Positions 1 through 6,194 of a stretch of DNA of 26,858 nt are shown piece after piece. Position 1 is the stretch's first letter. Every line of letters begins with the position of its first letter. The translations under genes were made by a program, and so were the position numbers. The DNA is taken from IMG/VR virus record IMGVR_UViG_3300028394_000274, positions 1 to 26,858 of that record; one strand, 5' to 3'. Source of the DNA: a virus. The notes beneath the pieces are model-generated. The model made no database searches, was not told the DNA's origin, and saw nothing but the letters and a program-made list of their open reading frames with translations.

Positions 1-14
1 TTGAGGTACGAAAA

Positions 15-224
15 ATGATACAAGACAAAATCCGAGATAACTTTAACTTAAACGTTGATAATTTTGATTTTGAATATGATGAAGATGAGTGGACTGACAT
101 TGATGAAATTAAAATTAAACAACGTACACCATCTTTAGATGATTTATTGGAAAAAATTAAAGATAAAGGTTTAAATTCACTAACAGAAAAAGAATTATCA
201 CAACTAAACAAATACGCAAATTAA
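15..224 (+). CDS. Small acidic hypothetical protein
   Basis: This 69-residue protein has a strongly acidic middle (Asp/Glu-rich, about residues 14-32) and a C-terminal helical stretch, SLDDLLEKIKDKGLNSLTEK, then KELSQLNKYAN. That tail resembles the short helical tails seen in many Bacteroidota proteins (LDKISKKGYDSLTKEEK type), but I assign no function. Its ATG overlaps an in-frame TGA (16-18) that would end a gene entering from the left edge, so it probably sits inside an operon. Its stop is one base before the sigma-factor ATG, so the two are likely co-transcribed and translationally coupled. It could be a small partner of the sigma factor, but only position suggests this. Confidence 0.6.
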   Translation: MIQDKIRDNFNLNVDNFDFEYDEDEWTDIDEIKIKQRTPSLDDLLEKIKDKGLNSLTEKELSQLNKYAN

Positions 225-225
225 T

Positions 226-1026
226 ATGAAAGAAAAAAGCTCAGGTATTCCAATTAATCAAGAAGAGATAAACCTGTATTTAAAGGATATCCGTAAAATT
301 AAGGTAATGACTCCCGAAAGAGAGAGAGAATTATCAAAGTTAATTACGTCCGGGACTTTATCACCAAGGGAGATTGATGAGGTAAACCAAGAACTATTGG
401 AAGGTAACTTACGTTTTGTTATTACCGTGGCAAAACAATATCAGAATCAAGGATTAGACTTTCCCGATTTAATTTCTGAAGGTAACTTAGGGTTGATGAA
501 AGCCATTCAAAATTTTGATTGGACCAAGAACCTTAGGTTTATATCTTATGCTGTATGGTGGGTTAAACAATCAATTCTACAATCATTGAATGATAACGCG
601 AGAACCATCCGACTACCTGTTAATGTGGTTCAGGATTTACACAGAGCTAAGAAGGCGATTGAATCTAATGGTGGTAAGTTGGAGGACAAGTTCCAAAACC
701 TACCTTCAATGATTGATTTAGATATGAGTATCAATGAAGATGGTGATACTCTTGTTGATATTATTAGAAATGACCAAGCGGATATGCCGGATGAGGTATT
801 CAATACTAAAGATGAACTAAAAAGACAATTACATTCATTATTGAATGTTTTGGATGATAGAGAAAAAGTTATTGTGGGTGACTATTATGGTCTTACCGGG
901 ACACCAAGGACTCTTGAAGATATTGGTGGGGATTTTGGACTTACGAAAGAGAGGGTAAGACAGATAAAACAAAAGGCTCTAAGAAAAATAAGAAATGAAA
1001 GTGATTGTTTATATGATTATCTATAA
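226..1026 (+). CDS. RpoD-like (sigma-70 family) RNA polymerase sigma factor, phage-encoded
   Basis: The product would direct RNA polymerase to promoters. Its 266 residues hold a region 1.2-like start (about 8-40), a well-kept region 2 (58-133, with NLRFV, QYQNQGLDFPDLISEGNLGL and FISYAVWWVKQSIL), a region 3.2-like acidic finger (EDGDTLVDII, 171-180) and region 4 (197-258) with the helix-turn-helix GLTKERVRQIKQKALRKIR. Region 1.1 is absent and region 3.1 is strongly shortened compared with Bacteroidota RpoD. Regions 2.3/2.4 and 4.2 are close to host RpoD, unlike T4 gp55, so it may use host-like or related promoters. It starts one base after the upstream stop. I infer it reads the ATATTTAT motif repeated in this window; the sequence does not prove it. 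Confidence 0.93.
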   Translation: MKEKSSGIPINQEEINLYLKDIRKIKVMTPERERELSKLITSGTLSPREIDEVNQELLEGNLRFVITVAKQYQNQGLDFPDLISEGNLGLMKAIQNFDWTKNLRFISYAVWWVKQSILQSLNDNARTIRLPVNVVQDLHRAKKAIESNGGKLEDKFQNLPSMIDLDMSINEDGDTLVDIIRNDQADMPDEVFNTKDELKRQLHSLLNVLDDREKVIVGDYYGLTGTPRTLEDIGGDFGLTKERVRQIKQKALRKIRNESDCLYDYL

Positions 1027-1051
1027 TAATTTGTCTTTTCCGTTCTTTTGT

Positions 1052-1060
1052 GATATTTAT
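1052..1060 (+). promoter_or_regulatory. ATATTTAT-type putative phage promoter
   Basis: GATATTTAT is followed by exactly 4 nt (ATAT) and the ATG at 1065. The same word and gap precede the genes at 16611, 18166 and (minus strand) 11056. If it is a -10 element, the mRNA would start at or next to the ATG. Confidence 0.5.
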
Positions 1061-1064
1061 ATAT

Positions 1065-1982
1065 ATGAGTAAAAGAAAAACAACCGAAGAATTTATTAAA
1101 GATTCTATTAAAATTCACGACAATAAATACGATTATTCTTTAGTTGAATATGTTAGTAACGGGAGTAAAGTTGAAATTATATGCCCTATTCACGGAATAT
1201 TTGAGATTAGACCTAACGACCATTTATCAAAAAAAGTGGGGTGTAATAAATGTAATAACGCCTCAATATCTAAAAGTAATAATGTTAAAAAAAATATAAT
1301 TGAAAGATTTAATATTATTCATAATTTTAAATATGATTATTCTTATTCGGAATATTCTCGTACAGATAGTAAGATTAAAATTATTTGTCCAACTCACGGA
1401 GAGTTTTTACAATCACCCCATCATCATCTTAATGGGGTGGGGTGTCAAAAATGTGGTAATGTGTATAAACCAACAACGGAAGAATTTATTGAACAATCTT
1501 TAAAAATTCACGGAAATAGTTACGATTATTCAAAAGTTAAATATAAAAACAACACAACTAAGGTTGAAATAATATGTTTAATTCACGGAATGTTTGAGGT
1601 CAGACCTAACGACCATTTAAATAAAAAAAGTGGATGTCCTATTTGTAAATTATCAAAGGGAGAAATATTAATTAAACAATTTTTAGAAGATAATGAAATT
1701 GAATATATTCGTGAAAAAACTTTTAATGAGTGTGTTTTTGAAAAAAAATTAAGATTTGATTTTTTTATTCCTACTCAAAATATGTGTATCGAATATGATG
1801 GTGAACAACATTATAACTCTTTAGAATGTTTTGGGGGTGATGAATTGTTTGAAATAACAAAAAAACGAGACAAAATAAAAAATGATTTTTGTGTGAATAA
1901 TAAAATTAATTTAATACGAATACCTTATTTTGAATATAATAATATTTTTACAATTTTAAGTGATACCCTCATAACTATTTAA
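1065..1982 (+). CDS. DUF723-repeat free-standing endonuclease (Vsr/PD-(D/E)XK-like nuclease domain)
   Basis: Three repeats of about 57 residues (6-63, 74-130, 138-194) share the pattern TTEEFI..S..IHgnkYDYS, K(V/I)EIICpiHG.F, and GC..C. This is the DUF723/treble-clef type DNA-binding module found in phage and giant-virus mobile endonucleases. The last 110 residues look like a restriction-endonuclease-like core, with RFDFFIP (230-236) and IEYDGEQHY (242-250). The start is ATG 1065; a GTG at 1050 in the same frame lies inside the promoter-like motif and is unlikely. The gene has its own promoter-like motif and a terminator, as expected for a self-contained mobile cassette between the sigma factor and lysis genes. 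Very A/T-rich codons support mobility. The target site is unknown. Confidence 0.8.
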   Translation: MSKRKTTEEFIKDSIKIHDNKYDYSLVEYVSNGSKVEIICPIHGIFEIRPNDHLSKKVGCNKCNNASISKSNNVKKNIIERFNIIHNFKYDYSYSEYSRTDSKIKIICPTHGEFLQSPHHHLNGVGCQKCGNVYKPTTEEFIEQSLKIHGNSYDYSKVKYKNNTTKVEIICLIHGMFEVRPNDHLNKKSGCPICKLSKGEILIKQFLEDNEIEYIREKTFNECVFEKKLRFDFFIPTQNMCIEYDGEQHYNSLECFGGDELFEITKKRDKIKNDFCVNNKINLIRIPYFEYNNIFTILSDTLITI

Positions 1983-1992
1983 AAATTTTAGA

Positions 1993-2024
1993 ACCTTCTA
2001 TTTATTATGGTAGAAGGTTTTTTA
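1993..2024 (+). terminator. Intrinsic terminator after the endonuclease gene
   Basis: An 8-bp stem (ACCTTCTA / TAGAAGGT) with a 10-nt loop is followed by six T residues, about 10 nt after the stop. A TACTTTTA box (2023-2030) directly behind it may belong to a host-type promoter for the next genes. Confidence 0.85.
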
Positions 2025-2052
2025 CTTTTATGATAAACTTAAAACAAAAATT

Positions 2053-2322
2053 ATGAAAGGAATATTAAATTTTATTGATGCTTGGGGAGTTAGAATAATG
2101 TTTTTACTTGTAGTAATTATTTTCTTCAAAACCTGCACAACTAACACAAAAGTTCAAAATGTTAATGATAGTGTTGATTCATTATCTGTTAAACTTCGTA
2201 AAGAAATAAAAATTGAAGGTCTTAAATCTGAAAAAAGAGCTATTCAAGCGTCTGATAGAAAAATCTTAGATGTTAATAGACAAACTGAGATTGACCAAGA
2301 AATTTCTAAATTAGATAAATAA
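2053..2322 (+). CDS. Small single-span membrane protein
   Basis: The 89-residue product has one hydrophobic span near the N terminus (about 13-27, IMFLLVVIIFFK), then a Lys/Glu-rich, probably helical tail (30-89). There is no signal peptidase site, so it is most likely an inner-membrane protein with the tail on one side. Its stop overlaps the next ATG by one base (TAATG), which indicates translational coupling with the four-span membrane protein. Both lie just ahead of an amidase-like endolysin gene, so a holin or antiholin role is possible; this is inferred only from location and membrane topology. Confidence 0.65.
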   Translation: MKGILNFIDAWGVRIMFLLVVIIFFKTCTTNTKVQNVNDSVDSLSVKLRKEIKIEGLKSEKRAIQASDRKILDVNRQTEIDQEISKLDK

Positions 2323-3089
2323 TGAAAAAAATATGGAGTTGGGTTGTTGAACACCCTAATAGGGCTATGTTTTTGGTTCCTATACTGTTAGTTGCCGGAA
2401 TATCAATATCCCACGTTGTTTCTTGGTATAATATTGCAAACCCGATTAGTTGGGCGATTTATTTATCCATCGCAATTGAAATTGGTGCGATGACGGCATT
2501 GGTTGCTGCCACCAATAAAATTAAAGGGGGTGTTTGGGTAATGTTCGGATTAATAACTTTCATTCAAATGATAGGTAATATCTTTTTCTGTTATAAAGAA
2601 ATTGATGAAACAGGTGAGTTATTTAAATCGTGGATGGAACTAACCGGACCGGTATGGGAAATGTTAGGTTCTAAAGCTAACGACGTTATTGCGATGAAAA
2701 GATGGTTGGCGTTTTTAGAAGGAGGATTACTTCCGGTTATCTCATTAACATCTTTACATTTCTTCACCAAATACGATGATGGTAAAACTGATAAGGAAGA
2801 GGTAAAAGAGATAATCAAAGAAGTTATTGTGGAAAAAGAAGTAATTAAAGAGGTGATTGTTGAGGTTCCCGTGATTGAAGAAGTAATTGTTGAAAAAATA
2901 GTTGAGGTTCCGGTTGAAGTAATTGTTGAAAAAATTGTTGAAAAAATAGTTGAGGTTCCTATGTATCAATCTGAATCTATTGAAGAAGAAGATTACTTTG
3001 ACGAATTAATTGAAAATGAATATGTTAGTCCGGGAATGGATACACACGAACCACCACGTCCAAATAGGTTAAATTACGTTAAACCATAA
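2322..3089 (+). CDS. Multi-span membrane protein with Val/Glu/Ile/Lys repeat tail, holin candidate
   Basis: Of 255 residues, the first 150 contain about four hydrophobic spans (15-33, 43-63, 70-91, 129-148). They are followed by a repetitive tail (about 157-212) built from units such as EVIVEKIVEVPV, then an acidic, Pro-containing end. The repeat probably forms an extended or beta-rich charged rod in the cytoplasm. No enzymatic motif is visible. The gene is coupled to the upstream small membrane protein and sits 21 nt before the amidase gene. A holin-like role is possible but not shown; a structural or host-takeover membrane protein is equally compatible. Confidence 0.7.
   Translation: MKKIWSWVVEHPNRAMFLVPILLVAGISISHVVSWYNIANPISWAIYLSIAIEIGAMTALVAATNKIKGGVWVMFGLITFIQMIGNIFFCYKEIDETGELFKSWMELTGPVWEMLGSKANDVIAMKRWLAFLEGGLLPVISLTSLHFFTKYDDGKTDKEEVKEIIKEVIVEKEVIKEVIVEVPVIEEVIVEKIVEVPVEVIVEKIVEKIVEVPMYQSESIEEEDYFDELIENEYVSPGMDTHEPPRPNRLNYVKP
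2815..2960 (+). repeat. In-gene degenerate tandem repeat (GAAGTAATTGTTGAAAAAAT units)
   Basis: Units such as GAAGTAATTGTTGAAAAAAT and GTTGAGGTTCC recur several times. The stretch from GAAGTAATTG to GAGGTTCC occurs twice, the second time with an extra inner unit. It encodes the EVIVEK/IVEVP protein repeat and looks prone to slippage-driven length change. Confidence 0.8.
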
Positions 3090-3109
3090 AGATTAACTTA
3101 TGTTGAATT

Positions 3110-3700
3110 ATGGAGATTATTAAATATGGTGAGTTCAAACCCGTTGGAAAACAAAAAAAGAAACACCAAATAATACTTACACACACATCAAGAAACATCA
3201 ACGACTATCTTCAGTCGTTGAAGTTTCGTTTTAATGGGGAGTTTAAACGAATCCCCAACTACATTATTACCCGAGATGGTAAAATCGTTCAATTATTGGG
3301 GAACACCGAACATTCGGAATACTTCAAAGACCCCAATATAAATCATAATTCAATTATTATATCTTTAGAAAATTTAGGGTGGTTACAAAAAGAACCGCTA
3401 ACTGACCATTACATTAACTGGATAGGTGATATTTATAAAGGTAAGGTGTTTGAAAAAAAGTGGAGAGATTACTTTTTTTGGCAACCATATACGGAAGAAC
3501 AAATACAAAGTACTTATTCCTTATGTGATAAATTGTTAAAAGAAATGAAGATTAAACAACAAATTGTTGAACATAATACAAAAATAACCGGAATTGAAAA
3601 ATTTATGGGGGTAGTTTCTAAAAGTAATTTTGATGCAAACTATACTGATTTAAGTCCGGCTTTTAACTTTAATGAACTATTAAAAAATATAAAAAAATGA
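3110..3700 (+). CDS. N-acetylmuramoyl-L-alanine amidase-like endolysin (Amidase_2 fold)
   Basis: The product would cleave peptidoglycan between MurNAc and L-Ala at lysis. The 196 residues fit an Amidase_2 layout: IILTHTS with the first Zn-ligand His (H25), a central YIITRDGKIVQLLGN core (51-65), SIIISLENLGW (81-91) matching the family's I.iElvn.G strand, VEHNT with the second His (H155), and TDLSPAFNF (179-187) at the place of the usual DPGPAFNW, which supplies the third ligand (D180 candidate). There is no signal peptide, so it would need a holin. It lies between membrane proteins and spanin-like genes and overlaps the next gene by four bases (ATGA). Sequence identity to classical amidases looks low, but the motif order is good. 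Confidence 0.75.
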   Translation: MEIIKYGEFKPVGKQKKKHQIILTHTSRNINDYLQSLKFRFNGEFKRIPNYIITRDGKIVQLLGNTEHSEYFKDPNINHNSIIISLENLGWLQKEPLTDHYINWIGDIYKGKVFEKKWRDYFFWQPYTEEQIQSTYSLCDKLLKEMKIKQQIVEHNTKITGIEKFMGVVSKSNFDANYTDLSPAFNFNELLKNIKK

Positions 3701-4320
3701 GTAATTCACACGATGAAATTAAAAAATTATTGGATGCTTCAAGAAGATTATTAAACAATAATAATATTAATGAAGATATCCGTAGACAATATGAGTTATT
3801 AACTGAACAAGGTGTTGATTTAACTGGTGATAATGTAACTAGTAAAATTAATATATCAAAATCAGTTGATGATACGATTGATTATGAAACTGCTGATACT
3901 GATGGTGATGGTTATGATGATGAAGAAGAATCGGGAGATGATAAAACTCAAGGTTATAGAATTTCTGGAGGTATTTTAGTATTACATGGAAAAGAACAAA
4001 CTGATTTAGAGTTAACGACTGATGAAAAGATAGCATTTCAAGAAACAATGGATGAATTTACTACAAACGTGTCTGATATAGTAGATTTTAATAAATTAAA
4101 TGTTTACTCAAATAATGTTGAGTGGTCAGGAAAACTAATTGAATATGATATTGAATTTTTCTTTTCAATTGGGGAAGAAAACGGTGTTTATATTGAAGGT
4201 GAAATGATAAAAGCTGATGATGAATTTATTACTCTTTTAACTAAATTAAAAAGTTATTATGAAAAATTTAAATCAAAATGGGCTAAAATATTAGCATCAA
4301 GAAAAAAAACTGAAAAATAA
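3697..4320 (+). CDS. Conserved hypothetical protein with Asp-rich calcium-type loop
   Basis: The product has 207 residues. The N-terminal 60 look helical (DEIKKLLDASRRLL), followed by an Asp-rich segment DTDGDGYDDEEESGDD (67-82) that resembles the DxDGDGxDD calcium loops of thrombospondin-type and EF-hand-like repeats. The C-terminal 120 residues appear to be a mixed alpha/beta domain ending in a basic helix (KLKSYYEKFKSKWAKILASR). No enzyme motif is seen. It overlaps the amidase by 4 nt and the next gene by 1 nt, so it is made with the lysis-type cluster, yet it could equally be a virion protein. Confidence 0.7.
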   Translation: MSNSHDEIKKLLDASRRLLNNNNINEDIRRQYELLTEQGVDLTGDNVTSKINISKSVDDTIDYETADTDGDGYDDEEESGDDKTQGYRISGGILVLHGKEQTDLELTTDEKIAFQETMDEFTTNVSDIVDFNKLNVYSNNVEWSGKLIEYDIEFFFSIGEENGVYIEGEMIKADDEFITLLTKLKSYYEKFKSKWAKILASRKKTEK

Positions 4321-4673
4321 TGGAAACAATTAAACAAAACATCCTTCCGTTAATTTTAATTGGTTTGGTGGTGTATAGTATTTTTAATACCAACACAATT
4401 AAAACGGATGTTCAAGGATATAAAGATAAAATAAATGGGATTCAAACAAAAGTTGATTCCGCCCAAGTGGTAAATAAAGAAATTGATGACAAAGTCACTA
4501 AAGTAAATGAAAAAATTACCGAAGTGACTAATGAAGTTCATCATATTGATAATACAATAACAATAGTAAAAAATAATACAAATGAAAAAGTTAATAATGT
4601 TAATCACATTGGTAATGTTGAGCTTGAGCTGTTATTCTCAAGAAGATACGACCAAAGTGGTGTTATCCACTAA
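4320..4673 (+). CDS. N-anchored coiled-coil membrane protein (inner-membrane spanin candidate)
   Basis: The 117-residue protein has one N-terminal span (about 8-23, ILPLILIGLVVYSIF) with no cleavage site, followed by a long polar helix rich in Lys, Asp, Val and Asn (28-100) with heptad-like spacing. This is the layout of an i-spanin such as lambda Rz: inner-membrane anchor, periplasmic coiled coil. The last 92 nt overlap the next gene in another frame, as in Rz/Rz1 pairs. It follows the endolysin gene by one gene. No sequence similarity to Rz can be claimed, since spanins are recognised by architecture. Confidence 0.65.
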   Translation: METIKQNILPLILIGLVVYSIFNTNTIKTDVQGYKDKINGIQTKVDSAQVVNKEIDDKVTKVNEKITEVTNEVHHIDNTITIVKNNTNEKVNNVNHIGNVELELLFSRRYDQSGVIH

Positions 4674-4983
4674 AATAGCAAGATTGGTCTATAAGGACTT
4701 AATAAAATACGATGGATGTAAAGAAGAGTTAAGTTTAACTCAACTTAAATTATCTAAAGTTGAGGAAAGAGAATTTCATAAAGATACTGTTATTAATTTA
4801 TTAACTGAAAAAGATAAAAATAATCAATTTATTATTGGTAAAAAAGATGAACAATTGAGTTTATCTCAAGAATTATCGTCTAAATTAGAAAAAGAATTGA
4901 AAGGGCAAAATAGAAAACTTTTTTTTTATAAAGCGTTGTCGTTCATAAGTTTGGTAACAACAACATATTTTATAGGTAAATAA
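4582..4983 (+). CDS. Signal-peptide/C-terminal-span coiled-coil protein (u-spanin-like candidate)
   Basis: The 133-residue product starts with a clear export signal (MKKLIMLITLVMLSLSC), where Cys17 is a possible lipid attachment site. SLSC is a poor lipobox because -3 is Ser, and a signal peptidase I cut near CYSQ-E is also typical of Bacteroidota. A Glu/Lys/Leu-rich helix follows (about 40-112), then a C-terminal hydrophobic span (114-131). An outer-membrane-type N terminus, periplasmic helix and inner-membrane C terminus together match a unimolecular spanin. The entire signal sequence is encoded inside the 3' end of the upstream gene in a different frame, which supports it being real. The start is the only ATG that yields a signal peptide. 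Confidence 0.7.
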   Translation: MKKLIMLITLVMLSLSCYSQEDTTKVVLSTKIARLVYKDLIKYDGCKEELSLTQLKLSKVEEREFHKDTVINLLTEKDKNNQFIIGKKDEQLSLSQELSSKLEKELKGQNRKLFFYKALSFISLVTTTYFIGK

Positions 4984-4985
4984 TT

Positions 4986-5231
4986 ATGGCATTATCGGCA
5001 ACAGAAAAAAAAGAGATTGAGGTTATGGTTCGTAAAGAAATTAAAGATTTTTTTGGAAGTACCACTATGCAACAATATGAAACTAAATTAATTGATACAA
5101 TTTCTAAAGAACTTAAACGAGGTAAACTTGAAGGTGATGTTAAGGACATTGCTTTAAAGATGTTTCGTGAATTTTACCAATTTATGTGGATGAATAGGAG
5201 TTATTGGGAACCAAGACTTAAAAACGCTTAA
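4986..5231 (+). CDS. Small helical hypothetical protein
   Basis: This protein has 81 residues, mostly predicted helix: EKKEIEVMVRKEIKDFF, then KLIDTISKELKRGK, and an aromatic C terminus (FYQFMWMNRSYWEPRLKNA). It has no membrane span or signal. It begins 2 nt after the preceding stop and ends 2 nt before the next start, so it belongs to the same operon, at the point where the lysis-like genes give way to probable virion proteins. The aromatic/basic tail suggests a packing interface in an assembly. Function not recognised. Confidence 0.65.
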   Translation: MALSATEKKEIEVMVRKEIKDFFGSTTMQQYETKLIDTISKELKRGKLEGDVKDIALKMFREFYQFMWMNRSYWEPRLKNA

Positions 5232-5233
5232 TT

Positions 5234-6154
5234 ATGATAAAACCTGATATAATTGCCTCAAAATTAAAAAGTGAGATTGATAGTCAATTAGCTAGTTCTG
5301 GCGGTGGTACGGATACAATGTTGGTTAAAAATGAATTTAAAAATTCCATTCCTAGTAATGGAGTTGCTAATGAAGAAATAATTAAAAAAAATATGATTAA
5401 AAAACCAATGAAGAAAGGTACGTCAAATAAATTAGTGTCTAAAACTAAAATTAATAAACCGGTTGGTAAATTAACAACAGGATTACCAATTATGGGTGAA
5501 GATAAAAGTGCTAAAAAACAGTTTCAACAAGATTTACAAAAAGATTTTAATTTTAATAAATTTAAAGAAAAAGATAATGAGTTTGGGGTTCCAAATGTGA
5601 CTGTATCTGACCCGTTTATTAAAAAAAATAGATACTCAAGACCTGGTAAAGATAAAGAAGAAACTAAAGAACAAGGAGCTAGTTCTGCTGGAGCTTATTC
5701 AGGACCATTATTCTCAGAAACTAAACAAGAAATGCAAGAAAAATGTTGGAAAGGGTATGAACAAGATGGTATGAAAAAGAAAGGTGATAAGGTGGTTCCT
5801 AATTGTGTTAGAGAAGGTAAAAAGAGTGATGTTAAAAAAGTTGAGGCTACTGAAGCTACAGGTTCAGGTTCTTCAGGTTCTTACGAAACTACCGCAGCTT
5901 GGGCGAAATCTCAAAGTAAAAAAGATTGGGGAGGTAGAAAAAAAACACAAATACCTGGAGGAAAGTTTGTCCAAGTTAAAAAGAAATGTCAAAAATTTCC
6001 ATATTGTAATCAAGGTGACATAAAAGCTCTAAAGATATTTGAGAATGAAAAAGTTAAGAAAGCTATTCAAAATATTAGTCAGAGACATAATATAAGTGAG
6101 AATGTGATTAAGACAATTATTGCTTATGAATATGAAAATATCTTTTCAAAGTAA
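5234..6154 (+). CDS. Low-complexity, Lys/Ser/Gly-rich probable virion-associated protein
   Basis: The 306-residue protein is largely disordered (Lys-, Asn-, Ser- and Gly-rich), with two small Cys-bearing conserved-looking islands. The first is about residues 168-192, EKCWKGYEQDGMKKKG then VPNCV. The second is about 212-262, a GSGSSGSYETTAAWAKS / KDWGGRKK / GGKFVQVKKKCQKFPYCNQG series. The C-terminal 40 residues form a helical domain (VKKAIQNISQRHNISENVIK). Such motif-in-disorder proteins are typical of internal or decoration proteins of large phages, which is my inference. It ends 40 nt before the next gene, which has its own ATATTTATA motif. Confidence 0.65.
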   Translation: MIKPDIIASKLKSEIDSQLASSGGGTDTMLVKNEFKNSIPSNGVANEEIIKKNMIKKPMKKGTSNKLVSKTKINKPVGKLTTGLPIMGEDKSAKKQFQQDLQKDFNFNKFKEKDNEFGVPNVTVSDPFIKKNRYSRPGKDKEETKEQGASSAGAYSGPLFSETKQEMQEKCWKGYEQDGMKKKGDKVVPNCVREGKKSDVKKVEATEATGSGSSGSYETTAAWAKSQSKKDWGGRKKTQIPGGKFVQVKKKCQKFPYCNQGDIKALKIFENEKVKKAIQNISQRHNISENVIKTIIAYEYENIFSK

Positions 6155-6171
6155 TAAAGTTAAAAACTAAT

Positions 6172-6180
6172 ATATTTATA
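6172..6180 (+). promoter_or_regulatory. ATATTTATA-type putative phage promoter
   Basis: ATATTTATAATAAAAAAC lies 14 nt upstream of the ATG at 6195. The same 18-base word precedes the gene at 12109. TATTTATA is the exact reverse complement of the T4 late-promoter box TATAAATA. Confidence 0.5.
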
Positions 6181-6194
6181 ATAAAAAACTAAAA

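Noticed and set aside
1050-1064. Upstream in-frame non-ATG starts placed inside promoter motifs (GTG 1050, TTG 21905, 26168)
   Set aside because: They fall within the ATATTTAT motif or directly next to it; the ATG behind the motif is preferred in each case.
2815-2960. Possible CRISPR-like array
   Set aside because: Repeats are coding, contiguous and degenerate, without unique spacers of regular length.
2754-2969. Minus-strand ORF of 71 residues full of Asn and Phe
   Set aside because: It is the antisense shadow of the EVIVEK repeat; the composition is an artefact of the repeat and there is no start context.
5784-6023. Plus-strand ORF of 79 residues (Leu/Val/Lys-rich)
   Set aside because: Frame shadow of the 306-residue gene, which has conserved-looking Cys motifs in the same stretch.
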